Source: Anseranas semipalmata
Lineage: Eukaryota; Chordata; Aves; Anseriformes; Anseranatidae
Assembly (NCBI GenBank): GCA_013399115.1
Contig: VXAA01001151.1
Location: 864,468-928,467, forward strand
Direction of reading: 5' to 3'
DNA: 64,000 bases
Shown one piece after another: positions 1 through 12,864 of the stretch; position 1 is the first letter of the stretch; every line of letters starts with the position of its first letter. Both the position numbers and the translations under genes were made by a program. The notes below the pieces were generated by a model. It saw only the letters and a list, made by a program, of their open reading frames with translations. It did not search any database and was not told the DNA's origin.

Positions 1-2689
1 AAAAAAAAAAAAAAAAAAAGAACAAGGCATCTTAATGGAGTAACAGAAATTGTAAAGATTACAATGGTACTGTGCAGCACAATTTAATCTTCTAACTGCA
101 AAACAATGTCTTGACAGACTAATAACTGTATACTGCACTGTCACTCTATTCAAAAAGATTGATTCAAACTGAAGGTGAAGAACCATTAGGTTGGCCAGGA
201 GGGGAACAGAAAATGAATCTTATAAAAGGCAAAGAATAGAGCTTGCTTAGCCAGGTAAATCAAAGGCTGATAGGGAATATGATTGTTGTGTATAAATACA
301 CTAAATGTGGTAAAAAACAGGAATAATGAAGAGCTACTGAAGCCATAGAAAATGGATGCACAAGAAACTGAATGACTACATTTGTGTTGGAAATAAAGAA
401 GCTTTGTGAAAATACACTAAGTTCAAATAGTAAAGAAATGTGTTTAAAACAGATGGATGAATTTATTAAAATTTGTTTGCCTGTAACATCAGGTAATATG
501 ACCTTGATGATGGAAAAGATTCCTGCCAGCCCTAAGCCTATGTTACTAATATGTCACAAGACCACTAATAATAGTACCTCGATGTACCATGCATGTGTAC
601 TTGTAAGACTTGGAGCCCAGCACATAAAACTTGTAGCCCTTTGTAAATCACTATACATGTCAGCAGTTAGCAAAGAAATACATGAAAAATATTTAAAAGG
701 AAAGACTAATAATGGAATCAAACCTTGGATAGAATAATGATTCGTATGCATGAAAACCAAGGGCTGAAAAGTTACTGTATGCATCCTGTCTACACTTATT
801 TTAAATACATAATTTGTAACATTGTTCAGGTCACAATAATTAACACAGAAGATGAACAAACCATTTAAACATGCCCAGTTAATGAGAAGAGCCAAAATAA
901 GACCAAATAAGACAAAGGACTGTAAAAATAACAGGATGATTTTTATTCATGTTTTCAAGTAGCCCTTATTTATATGAACTCTAAATAAAATTTAAAGAAA
1001 GTGGATGAAAAGAGATGAGTATCTGTCTTCACAATGAAACAAAGACAAGACCAAGGCACATCAGAGTAGTGTAATTTTTCCAGCTTTTCAGGATGTCTCT
1101 TCTAGTTAGAATGGAGAAGTGAATTGATTACTTTGCAAATAATACAGCTGCAATTGATTTTTTTTTACCACTGCCAGCCTTACCACAGATGAACACAGCT
1201 TTGAAAAGGATTTTCAAAACAAATCAGGTTCTGTGGTTAATGCCCATAGAATATAAATTAAGTGTTATTTGTTTAGTAAAAATCAATGTAATCATTCTAC
1301 AAGAAAAAGTGTTATCAGCTTACAGTAGTTAATACAGGTATGATATGAATTAAATAACTTTTACCCTTTTCTAATGCCTAAAGAGAAAACAAGAGCTAAG
1401 GAAAAATCTGTTCTTACAGATGCACATGGGACTTAACCACGAGTGCTGTTACTTCGGGCAGAAAACACATCTTTTGTTGTATTCTCAATAAAAAGGTGAC
1501 ATAAGCACTTCAAAGAATGCCACTGAATGCCTTCTTTTTGGCATGGATGCAGTGATACAGTTACACCATGTTCATGTTAAGGAGTGTTGCAAGAATACAT
1601 CCTCAATGAGAAAGTGGAACTGAAAAGTTCCTTTTAAACTGTTTTAATACACACCTTACAAACACTTCCTTCATTGACAACTCCCCACTAACTCTGCAAA
1701 GTGTAACAGTAACAACAGAAAATTGTAATGTTTCCACCCTTTTATTTCAGTTTAAATGCTGCTTTACACTATTTCCTCTTTTTTATCCTTGCTGCCACAG
1801 AAGAGCTGCACTTCATCCTTGTTCTTTTCAATCTCTACTGTGTACACATAAGCACTGTCAAATTTTCAATACAGGAATGTATACTTAAATAATCATAATC
1901 AAAACAAACACAATAGTTTAATAAGGACAATGATTATGCTACGCAGGAAAAAAAAAAACAAACAATTGAAAAGAAAGATTAAACTGAAAAGGTACTTCAT
2001 AAATTATGCTCTGTACAATGGATGTGGCTTGCATCTAAAAGTAATACAAAGTCCCCTCCATGGTAAAAGTTACAAATTTCCAATGCCTTCTTTGGAGAGA
2101 AACATCTGATCGTATCACTTTCTAGTATTGCATGCTAATTCATCCCTGCAGGCATAACAAGCAACTTACAGTCTTGAAAGCAGCCACTCATTGGCACAGC
2201 AACTCCAAAAGGGAAAAATTAAGATCTGACAGGATAAAATTTAACACTACATTTCTCTCAGAAACTACTGTTCACACATTTTATAATGATGATGATTAGA
2301 ATTAGTGTCTACAAAAGCTACATCTCCTTCTGTCTTAGAAGGAGACAATCCAGATGCCATCTGAACAACGATTTTTCTTCAGAAAGCCAGTGGTAAATAT
2401 GGAGCTCAAAACACCAAACAGGTGGATAAATACCTGTTGTATCCTAAATATAGCCTATCTTGCCTTTATATTATACAAATTATTATTTTAAATAATAATC
2501 TCAAGATTTATAGTCATTTTCATTACTTTTAAATTCCTGCGGTTAGAGGGACTTCGAAGGAGAATGCACTGAATTGCACTGAATTCCTGAGATTAATCTT
2601 AATGTATTCTGTAAATTCATTGAGCTCACAGTTTACCACATAGTACTGAGTTATTAACTTTGAATATCTTAAGGAGAGGGCAAAGAAGG

Positions 2690-2936
2690 GGTCTTATTGC
2701 TGTCTCCAACTATCTAATGGGTGGGTTGTAGAGCCAGACTCTTCTCAGAGGTGCACAGAAAGAGGATTAGATGCAATGGACAAACTGCAACATGAGAAAT
2801 TCTGAACAGATATAAGGAAAAAATGTCAGTGGCCAAGGATATAAGCAGTCTGATCTAATTGTGAAACTGGTCCTGCTCTGAGCAGGTGGTTGGACCAGAA
2901 ACCTTCAGAGGTTCTTCCAACATAAACTATTCTGTT
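2690..2936 (+). repeat. CR1 LINE fragment, old and internally deleted, 3' end
   Basis: The first part follows the CR1 3' region (atctaatgggtgggt..., then gccagactcttctcagaggtgc, then acaaactg). After a gap it continues with the CR1 tail: cctgctctgagcaggtggttgg, accttcagaggttcttccaac and actattctgt. Many substitutions and the missing middle indicate an old copy. A 65-codon minus-strand frame across it is just translated repeat. Confidence 0.8.
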
Positions 2937-4523
2937 TCTCAGACTCAGAAATTTTGTACCCACAGCAAGTGAATTATGTGCTATATCTCTATTCATTTGA
3001 TGAACAAACCTAATATGAAACACTTTGGTTAGAGGTAATTAATACAAAAACTTTATCAGTGAAATCTGGCATTTCTGTAAAACTCTATGTACACAGCAGA
3101 GAATTTTTCAGACACTACCACTGGGAATAAAAGAAAGATAAAATTACCTTAAATGAAAACAATTCAAAGCTTGCAAAAAGATGGTATTACAAGACAAAGG
3201 AGTAATGATGATGCTATATACATACAAACAGCTTTTATTTCGCTCATTTGAGAATATCTGACAGCTTGAATGGTTTTTCACTACCTGGACTGCTAGTTAA
3301 TACGGCAATTTTAACAAGACTGCAATCTGTAACAGTGTCAGTCTTGCGTATTTTTCCTGTCACAGTAAAGAATAATAATAAAAGGAAAAGCTAAGAAAGT
3401 AAAATGAGAACATCATGAAACAAGGAAAAAAAGGAAGGAAAGTCAGTCAGAAGAAAAGTCAGACGATTCACTTTCCCCCAGTTTTGTGTAAGGTATGGCC
3501 ATCAACAGGTAACCGAATGAAACACTGGAGGAACCGTAAAGTGCAAGTAGGATAAGTAATAATAGTGTAGGGATAGAGTAGTAAAATTTGTAGAGCACAT
3601 TGGTCTAAAAATTCATTTTATTAACTTAAAGAACATATGTGTTGAAAACAAGAATTCTATAATGAGCAGAATACTTCACACATGTTCACACGTTTCCACA
3701 GGCAATCACAACTCTCCAATTCAGACCTACAAAGACCATTTCCTCTCTCATTCCCAACAACATATATAGCAATACAAAAATAACAACTTCTACTCCTTCT
3801 GGATATTTTTCCTGTTTATATATCCAAAGTTTGTATTAATCCTTCTGGCAAAATCATCACTTTGAGAAACTAGAATAATACAATTTCAACACGACATGTA
3901 TTCAACTAACTAATGTGAAACGTAATTGCAAATAGAGATTCACATCTGTAGAAACGTGTTTGTAATGCAAGGCACTGTGAAATTCTTGTATCTTTTTTTT
4001 TTTTTTCTAATGTTATTTAAAGCTTTTGTCAGTATCTGGAAAGAAAACACCATCATTATTAATAAATTTCTATATGGCATGCTGAGGAAAGAGAGTGAAG
4101 ATAATAGGTCACTTTAACCAAGCCATCTGGACAAGAGGATAAGTGGAAGGTAAAAGTAATAAAAACTGCCTTTGATTCTATAAACGTGGAATCAAAGAAT
4201 GAAGATCATTGTCAATGATGCTATTCTGGACTCGGTGACACTGAAAAACATACGGGGTTATGGTAGATAATTAAATTCCTAAAGCTGTGACAAAAGGACT
4301 ATGGTAATCCTGGCTGTACAGAGGAAAATACTGAATGTCAGGAAAAGGCTGGACTGGAGTCACAAGAAGAAAGAGCAGGAAAGGAAGTGCAAAGGTTGCT
4401 TTGCTTCCTACAGCAGCATGGGATGCCCCATGAGGGAGCTGCTAAAAAGCATCCTTTTTGTACCCCCTCAAGCAGATCATTACCTCTGTATCTGAAACAT
4501 GTAATCATGCTTGGAAAAGCATG

Positions 4524-4612
4524 TCCGGTTCTGGCATCCGTAATTCCCAAGTGATACTGGAGGGTTCAGAGAAAAACCACAAGAATGACAGCAAGACTGG
4601 AGCAAGACTGAA
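4524..4612 (+). repeat. Probable very old CR1 fragment
   Basis: The order of short matches (ccggttctgg, then atactggagggttcagagaaa, then accacaagaatgac and actgga) is that of a more internal part of the CR1 3' region, which reads roughly cagttctggg, tggagggtccagagaa, gccacaagatgat. The copy is decayed, so its limits are approximate and the assignment is moderate. Confidence 0.5.
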
Positions 4613-5170
4613 GAAAAGGTGATGGAGTACATTATAAGTATTTACAGCAGCACAAGCTCTTCTCTCTAGCATAAAACTGTATTTCAAGACTAGCACATGG
4701 AAAGCTACACTTAAAGTGAAGAACACGTTTTTAAACAGTAAATAATTATTACAGCAATAATTAAGTCAGAACTATTTAGTAGGAGTCTAGTGCATATCCC
4801 ATTTCTAGAAATACTTAAGCCAAGACTGAATCTTTTTTTGAAATATATGGTCTAATTCAAACAGCAATTAATTTGTGAAAGCCTATGCTTTGGTTTATGT
4901 CTCATTTCAGATTATATGATCATAGCAGCCCCTTCTGGATTTATCATCTATGAGATACAACACCAAGGTAGCAATGAAATCAAATGCTTACACGAAAAAG
5001 TAATGACAAGTAACTAATGTACTTATAGCCAGATTTTAAAAAAAGCAGATGACCTGAAAGCTCTCCACCCTCTTGTTTAATACAATTATCTGGCTATCTG
5101 CACCTGACAGTTGTTCATACTGCCACTCTGACAGCATAGAATATGTTTGTTTAATACAGACCGAGCATGG

Positions 5171-5238
5171 TTTTTGGTTGGTTGGTTGGTGGTTTGTTTT
5201 TCTTCATCGTTTTTTTTTTTTTGTGTGTGTGTTTGTTT
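5171..5238 (+). repeat. T/G-rich simple sequence
   Basis: GGTT tandem units are followed by poly-T and a short GT run. This is low-complexity intronic DNA. Confidence 0.85.
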
Positions 5239-6995
5239 CTTCAAAATATAGCTTCCTGACAACAGATAATTCAGGGGAGATTATAAAAATGACACCATTA
5301 ACACAATTTAAACGTCCTTAAAACATTTCAAAATGAAAACTAATAATCAACATTTCATAATGAAAGCAAACAGAATCACAGACCTAACATTGTTTTGCAG
5401 AGTCTAAAGGAGTGAGCATTCGCACTACAACCTGAGAAAGGACACAGCACCTCCCCGATATCTGCCTTCTGGTCTTCTTGCTAAAGACAGTTTGTGATTC
5501 CGCCCAACTTTGTGCTAATCTTTGCTAGTTCCTCAGGAATGACATTTGTGGACTTGACTTTTTCACATCTTAACACATTGGTTAGCTCAGCTCAAACTAT
5601 ATGAGCATTAGTTAATCCATGAGGAACTGTGGAATGGCTCTCAGTTTGAAAATCTTGGTGTCTCACTAACTAATATTTTAATTTTGTTATTTCATAATAG
5701 GAATTAATACCTTGACTATATGGCTATAAGATTAATACACAAATGTGCAAATGGTAGAAGTCAACATGAAGTACTTCAGCACAAAAAACATACCTAAGAA
5801 AAGATCCCAGATATCAATACGAGAAAATTCTCAGGGATTTTGTTTTAGTAGCATACACAAAGATTAACTCCTTGCATCTGTGGCTACAATAACTGCTACA
5901 CGTTAGAATTCCATAAAAAATACTGATTCACCAAAAGAAATGTTCTTAACCATAACTATCTGGTTAATCTAAGGTAGGATTCCTCTTGCTAAGGATGCTG
6001 ATGGTGCTTTAGCTCACTCCTGAGAATGTTCCTCCAGAAAAACTGCCCCATCTTTTGAAGCTTCACTGCTTGTGGAAAGCTGGGAGTTACAGAGCTCTGC
6101 AAACTCATCTGTAAGCACCCCTACAATTTCTAGTTAGTTTGGGATCCAGTTGGTTGAGTTATCTTGTAGCTGAGTGACAGTTCAGAGCAGCCTCACCAGC
6201 AAAAATCCCTGCAACCCAAAGACCTTAGGAAACCCAGAAGCTACTGTAACTGGAAAACCTGACATTCCTGACAGTGGCAGGGCCACGATCATATTGGTGA
6301 GACTCACAAGACCGTCATCACTACTCAGCAGATGTGGGGTTCCCAGGAAGCCTGCTTCATAAGCATCTTACACTGGAATGTTTAAGTTGATTTTGGCCAC
6401 TGAAATTTTGTTTATTAAGGAATATTGATAAAATGTAATTTGGTCCTGTTTGGCACAAATCCAAATTGAAACAGAAATATAAGATACAGAAATCCTGTAT
6501 GTTGTTCACATTTATCTATAAAAGCCTGGTCAGAGAGAGCAACTAAGGTTTCTAGAAATGACAGTCATGATAAATAGGATGAAAATATCTATTCTCTGCC
6601 ATCTTCCTATTTCTATTCTGATTCTCTATGAGCCAAACATTTACTTTGAAATTACTCTGACTGTGTGGGAGCCACTGTGTATGACCTTTATAGGCTTCTG
6701 TGGTTCAACAACGCATGGATGTTTTCTTCAGGGAGAATCTTAATCTTTAAAGGTTTTTTCTTTTCTTTATTATTAAAAAAACAAAGAAAAAAAGAAAAAA
6801 GAAAAACAGGTTTCTATACCCTGTGATATGTTCCCTTCCAAAATCCCAAGATAAACAACTGATTTCTTCTCCTATAGCTAATCAAAAGTCCTGAACAAAT
6901 AAAAGCTATCTTTAAGCAATATTTTCTATTTTATTCTAAATGTTCTAACTACAATTTGCTTAATTAAGTAGGATAAATGAAATGGAAATTACAAA

Positions 6996-7021
6996 ACACA
7001 CACACATATATACATATATAT
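6996..7021. repeat. AC/AT microsatellite
   Basis: A short CA dinucleotide run changes into an AT-rich ATAC/AT run. Confidence 0.85.
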
Positions 7022-10000
7022 TTGCTAAACATCATAGGGAGACAACTTTTATTAGCAAATACCATATCTATACATCTCTATTGTGTTAAACAGCTACCAG
7101 TAGATGGTGCCTTGGTCTGTCTGGAAAAGAAAACCCTATACAATTGGCACATCAGTTACAGGCACTCTTATCTCAGAAATTCAAATTATACACCAATTAA
7201 AACTATGCATCATTGAGGACTAATTATCTCTTAATTAGATGTTTTGCTTCCCCTAAATCATCAGCTAAACTATTAACAGTGCTTCTGCTTTCTGAGAAAT
7301 AACAGTTATTTCAACTATGTTAAATATTTACAGATATTCTGGTAACTCATATTAAACCTGTTCTAAGGTGATCAGAAAAAGAAATATATCAGGAAAAGTA
7401 ATGAAGTTAACATTTACATTTATTGAAGTGGTCTAGAAGTTGGCACAATATGGTTACAAACCTGTTGTGATACATTTTAAGACAAGCATTAACACCTCTA
7501 TGATTATTTGTTAAAGAAATACAGGTATAATCTAATCATCAGAAAACAACTCTTCATTTTAGTAATACTTTTGGATATTCTCAGGATTCATGGGAAGCAT
7601 TTTAGAAAATCTTATATCGGATTGGTTACATTATATTTTGGGGGAATGTTATACAGTCTTGAGATTTTTTCTCCACACAATTGGCCTTGCAACTACAAGG
7701 AAATAAATAATAGATATTAAAGAATGTCAATTTTCTAAGGCAAGAACCAGTATGTCTATGGTATTGTATTTGATTACCTCAGGAAAAAAAAGGTAATCAT
7801 AATTACCATAACAGTGCCCATTTGGTCAGTAATTTTCATCTACTTTATTCAAAGCAATAATTACACTTTCAACATACCTGTAATAATGCAACTATGACAC
7901 AGAAATTTTAATAATGGTCTCTAATGTGTTGAAAAACAAAATGGAGTTTAGTTTTAGAATCTAGTATTGAAAGGAAATCCCAAGAGACAGATCTCTATCT
8001 CCACACTGTTGTCCCACTGATTTCAATTTTAATATCATTTAGAATTTCTTCACCTAATGGAGTCAGTTTTTTTTAACCATAACTTCAGAGAAAATACTTT
8101 ATTTACTTTGGAACTGAGAAACAATGAAAACATCTTTTCATATATTTTAATCAGATATAAGAAACAATCCTACATGAGATATAAATCTGAATTTCCAGAG
8201 TTTTTTTCTATAAAACAAACTAAATGTTTCTAGTCTATCATTCCCAGAAAGGTAAATAGATGAGCCACTTTGGCAGAATACTGAAGTGCAAATGTACCAT
8301 GAGCAGCCATGTGATCTGTTACCGAAAACTGTTTCTTTATATCCACATTCTTGTATCCGGGTTCTGCATCTTCCTTTTATGACACACCTAAAACAATACT
8401 AGCTCGTCATGTTGGAATCCATAATTATTTGCTCATAATTATTTTCTCTGCTTTTTCCACTACGAGACTGTCTAGAATTTCATTATTTCGAGGGTTGAGA
8501 ATTGTATTTCAATTTCTAGTATAAATTTAGTCATAATTATTTTATATATATATTTCCATATTTAAGTATTCATCTGCCTGATGCACATATAGAGAACAGT
8601 CATATCCTCTCTCAGTCTTGGTTTTCCTATGTAAAAAAGCCAACCTGCTAAGACAGGCCCTCTGTCCCCGATTTCCCTAGCCAACAGCCTGATTTTCCTA
8701 TGTTTCTAGTTTGAGTTCATCCCTACTAAACTAAGAGGTTCAAAACTGCATGAAGTATTCCAGAAGAGTTATCTCTTGTCAGGGACTGAAACAATGGCAC
8801 TAAGAACTCACATCTAAGTCCCTAAAACCACACACGTTTACAGTTGCATCTGCCCTTTCTATGTTATGCCCTGGAAGCTCACAGTTACTCTGTGAGCCAA
8901 TCTTTCCTTCTATTGGTAAAGCCTGTTAACTTTACGTAACTGGTCCTCTATTAGATTCTAAAAACTTTTCCTAAAGTCATCAATCAGTAATATTAAGCAT
9001 GTGCATCCTCAAGACTAATTTCTGAGAGTTCCTATTGCATGGAAAAGGAGTTCCATGCGTCCTATTGATGCAGTCTTTCCCTACATCAGTGCATTCCTAT
9101 CGATGCATTCCTATTATTCCTTGATCCTTATCTACTTTAACATCATCAACTAATTCTCTTACTGACCAACTTGATGGAAACAGTCAATACATAAAAGCTG
9201 ACAGAATATTACGATAATATTATCTTCCTTCAAAATCTCTTCTGAAGCACTATATACTACTAAACCTGTTGTTACCCAAATAACTTCTTTCCTATGTTCA
9301 GATAAAGAACTTTTCTCCAGTCTTGTGGTCCTACACTCCTGCTTCTGGCCCTGCAATTTCACGTCACTTCCTTCAGATTCAAGGATGGATATTATGTGGT
9401 GCCTAATCTGAGCACACGAAGCTCCTTGCCAACATCCAACTCTGTTGAAGAGAATTTTCATGAAGATGTGTTCATTATTATTATTAATCCTGATGTTACA
9501 CAGTGGTCAATATCATCATCCTTATGGAAAAATGAAGCTACATATATATTTACATTTTAGACTATACCTCAGTCATCTAAACTCTTACCCACCCTGTACC
9601 GTACAGAGGATGCCTTCTTTTCCTGTTCTCCAAAAGAGTTTCATGCTCCTTGCAGAACTGTATCTAAATGGTCATTTGGTGGATATCCTAGGTTTTTGTT
9701 CTCCATATATTACTTTCAAACCTAATTTTAAGAGGAATTTTATGTTTACTGTACGAAAACATCAAAGTCATTTTGAAAGCTAATGTATCCACTTCATCAT
9801 CAATACCTGTTTAGTGTTTCAAGAATTACAGTGTCTTCACACATAGCTATATGCAGCTACTCAGCAGCTCCGATGAAAATCATTAATGTGCTTAGAAATG
9901 GAATTGTTCACCATAAATCACAGAGATTAGAGTTAGGTGTGCAGTCACTGATGGGAGGACATTATGTTACAAACACAGCTACATGTAGATATATACACAT

Positions 10001-10189
10001 TTTCCAAACAAAGATTACAGAATCATGACCTCTGCAAAATATGGAAAGGTCTTAAGATACAAAAAGCTCTGATATTAATTTGTTGATTTAGTAATTAGGG
10101 TTGTGCTACTGTTGTAAATTCTGGTGGCAGTTACTGACAGTTTTTACTTCTTGGAGCTTTTACAACAGTATACGTCACTCATGAATGTT

Positions 10190-10207
10190 AAAAAAAAAAA
10201 AAAAAAA
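10190..10207 (+). repeat. Poly-A run (18 A)
   Basis: A homopolymer with no recognisable retrocopy upstream. Confidence 0.95.
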
Positions 10208-12678
10208 GTGAACTCCAAAACAAAGAAAGTTGAAATAAAAGCTACACAGTAAATTTTATTACAAGGGTAGATAGGCTTTTTGATTTACATTAAACCCCTT
10301 CTTCAGTTGCTACAGACAGGCTATTAACAGGGGAAAGAAAATCAATTCTGAAACAGGAGCCAGTAAGCTGAAAGAATACCTGTTTCCTCTTAAAAAAATA
10401 AAAAAATCCCTTGAAAATTTATATGTGAAGTAGTTTTGATGATTTGTTGTGCTACATACAAATAAAATGTAAATCTTCACCATAATTCATTATTACATTC
10501 TTGCATACAAACTAATACAGGGTGCCAAAGATAGTTCTCTTCAGAAACAACAGTGCAGAAAAATAGAACCTAACAATGTGCTACTAAAGCTTGTGCTAGG
10601 CTTGTTTTATTAAATTACTTCTTTCCAACACATTTGGGCATTCTAAATGTACCCTAACATCATGTCTAACTTCATTGTAAAAATAATTATTTTATGCTAT
10701 GGAAACATGTAAGGGATGAAGTATTCCATGATCAAAAATGAAGAACAAGCTATTTTTTTCCTTAAATACAAACCTAAACCTAATTTTGACAGGCAGTTCT
10801 TTGCTGTTGAAGTCGAACCTTATAATTTAAACTGACCCTCCCAATTAAAACTCTAACACTTGTGAATCCTTCATTTACACATTAAGGAGGAAAGGAAATA
10901 ACCAGTAGAACAGTTATTATTATCTTCTGCTTTTTATAGAGGATTTTTTTTTTCCTCGAGTCTTAGTAACTGTGTGAGTCAGACACAGCTGAGCTAGTCA
11001 AGTTCATAACTGACAGCTGACACACTCTGATGGCACAGGTAGGAACGAGATTGAGCAGCTGTAATTGTGATGGCATTCCCTGCACCAAGGCAACAGAAAC
11101 TGCTTTAAAACTGGCAGAAAACGCTGCTCAGGCACAAGTTGAGATCAGACTTACACCACTGACAGTTATAAAGAGGTATAGGTGCATGAAAGCAGCTGAT
11201 CCAGAAGCAGGACTACTGTTCTTTGGGACAAAGTACACCAACCAGATAGCCAGGACAGCATTTTAAGGGTATTTGCTTGTTTTGTACACACTTGCTACTA
11301 TTCCAAATATGGGAGCAACTGATGAAAAGAAAGGAAAAACACATTACCAGCTTCAGTGACAAAAATCTCTTGCCCTAAAATTAGTTTCCTGACACTGAAG
11401 AACATTCTGTTGTTATTAATATTCGCATAGCTGTCAGAAGCCCAAGCTTTATGATTGCTGACTACTTCAGGGACCGCTGACCACTATAAGCAGTGCTGGC
11501 TAAGTCTGAGTTACTGCTTTTCAATAAATGCTACAGCCTTCAAATTCCATTGCCAGTGGAGTTTGAATTACCTCTACTCTCAAAATGAAATAAAAATGAA
11601 CAGAAACAAGTGATGGGGTTTTGCCACATACTCCATTCACAAATCTAGCCAATTTAAGACAACTGCATTTTCTGATGGAGTCCTACTTAACAGAGATATA
11701 AAACATCAGCACACCTTAAGGGTCAGGACTGTGAAAGGCGTGTTGCTCCTAGAACTCAGACTGTCAAACACAGGGATGATGAATCTGGATGAAAAATCAT
11801 GTCATCTGAACCCCCTTGTAACAAAGACTCTTCATACAGACATCCTCTGAAAGATGCATAAACTACTGTTGTCCATGAAAGCCTGTAACAGCTAAGCTTA
11901 TATGTCATCCATATTTTCCAATCAACCTCTGCATTATAGGAAATGGAGATGTGTGGCATACTCTTCCCATAATTCAACAAGAAAATATCCAAAATTTGTG
12001 TGCCAGCACATAACTACTGACTTCTGAGAAAAAAACTGGTGGCTGTCCACATTACACCTGATAACAGGTCTATTTGTGGAAACGGCTCTTAGCTGAAGAT
12101 GTCCTACATCACTATTTTTCTAATGACCACTTATGCAGCTTTGCCATACTTCTGCTTCTCCTTTGATGTCAAGGACAAAAAGATCTTATAGCTAAATAAA
12201 ATGCTTTTAGCATCAGGAAATTTAAATGCATTTTCCCAAGTGTTGCAGAGATCTCTTACTAAGCATCCAGCTGAGTCCCTGTAGCCATTATGGATGGAAG
12301 AGAGGGGCACTGAGTAATGGGAACCTAGAGCATAATTTTATAAAGAGAATAATTTTTTAAGAAGAGCAGGACTTCATCTGAAACTTAAAATTTCCTACAC
12401 AGTTTCTATGAGTGGTAAGTAACTCACTGCTACCCAGTGCTGAAGAGCTTGGATTCTGAGGTCATTAGGCTCACCAGTGACAAAAACAAAATGGGTCACT
12501 GGGTAGTTGCCGATTAAGAGTTATCACAGACCAGTGCATCTTCAGGAAGCTGCTGCATGGACACAACCTTCACATATCCTTTTTTCAAAGTCAGTAAATC
12601 ACATTTCAAAAGAGGATATTTTGTGTTAGAATCACCAGGGATTTATTAAAGTTTAGAAAAAGAATCCAAACTTGCTGA

Positions 12679-12864
12679 ATCATAGAATCATAGAACGGCA
12701 TGGGTTGAAAAGGACCTTAAAGATCATCTAGTTTCAACCCCCCTGCTCTGGGCAGGGTTGCCAACTACTAGAGCAGGCTGCCCAGCGCCACATCCAGCCT
12801 GGCTTTGAATGCCTCCAGGGATGGGGCATCCACAACCTCTCTGGGCAACCTGTTCCAGTGCCTT
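12679..12864 (-). repeat. CR1 LINE 3' fragment, comparatively young
   Basis: Read on the minus strand, this is a nearly consensus avian CR1 3' end: gcactggaacaggttgccc, agaggttgtggatgcccc, atccctggaggc, ctgctctagtagttggc, and the tail ttctatgattctatgatt, which is the CR1 terminal tandem repeat. It is 5'-truncated, as is typical of CR1. It is the clearest marker that the DNA is avian. Confidence 0.95.

Noticed and set aside
1..19. Poly-A at the window start as the tail of a processed pseudogene
   Set aside because: The upstream sequence is outside the window, and avian CR1 does not make poly-A retrocopies. A simple homopolymer is enough.
372..737. 121-codon plus-strand open frame as a gene
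   Set aside because: Its length is near the chance expectation at this base composition, it has no recognisable motif, and a long minus-strand frame overlaps it. It lies in an intron on the opposite strand.
2826..3023. 65-codon minus-strand frame with VGRTSEGFWSNH as a protein
   Set aside because: It is the translated antisense of a CR1 3' end.
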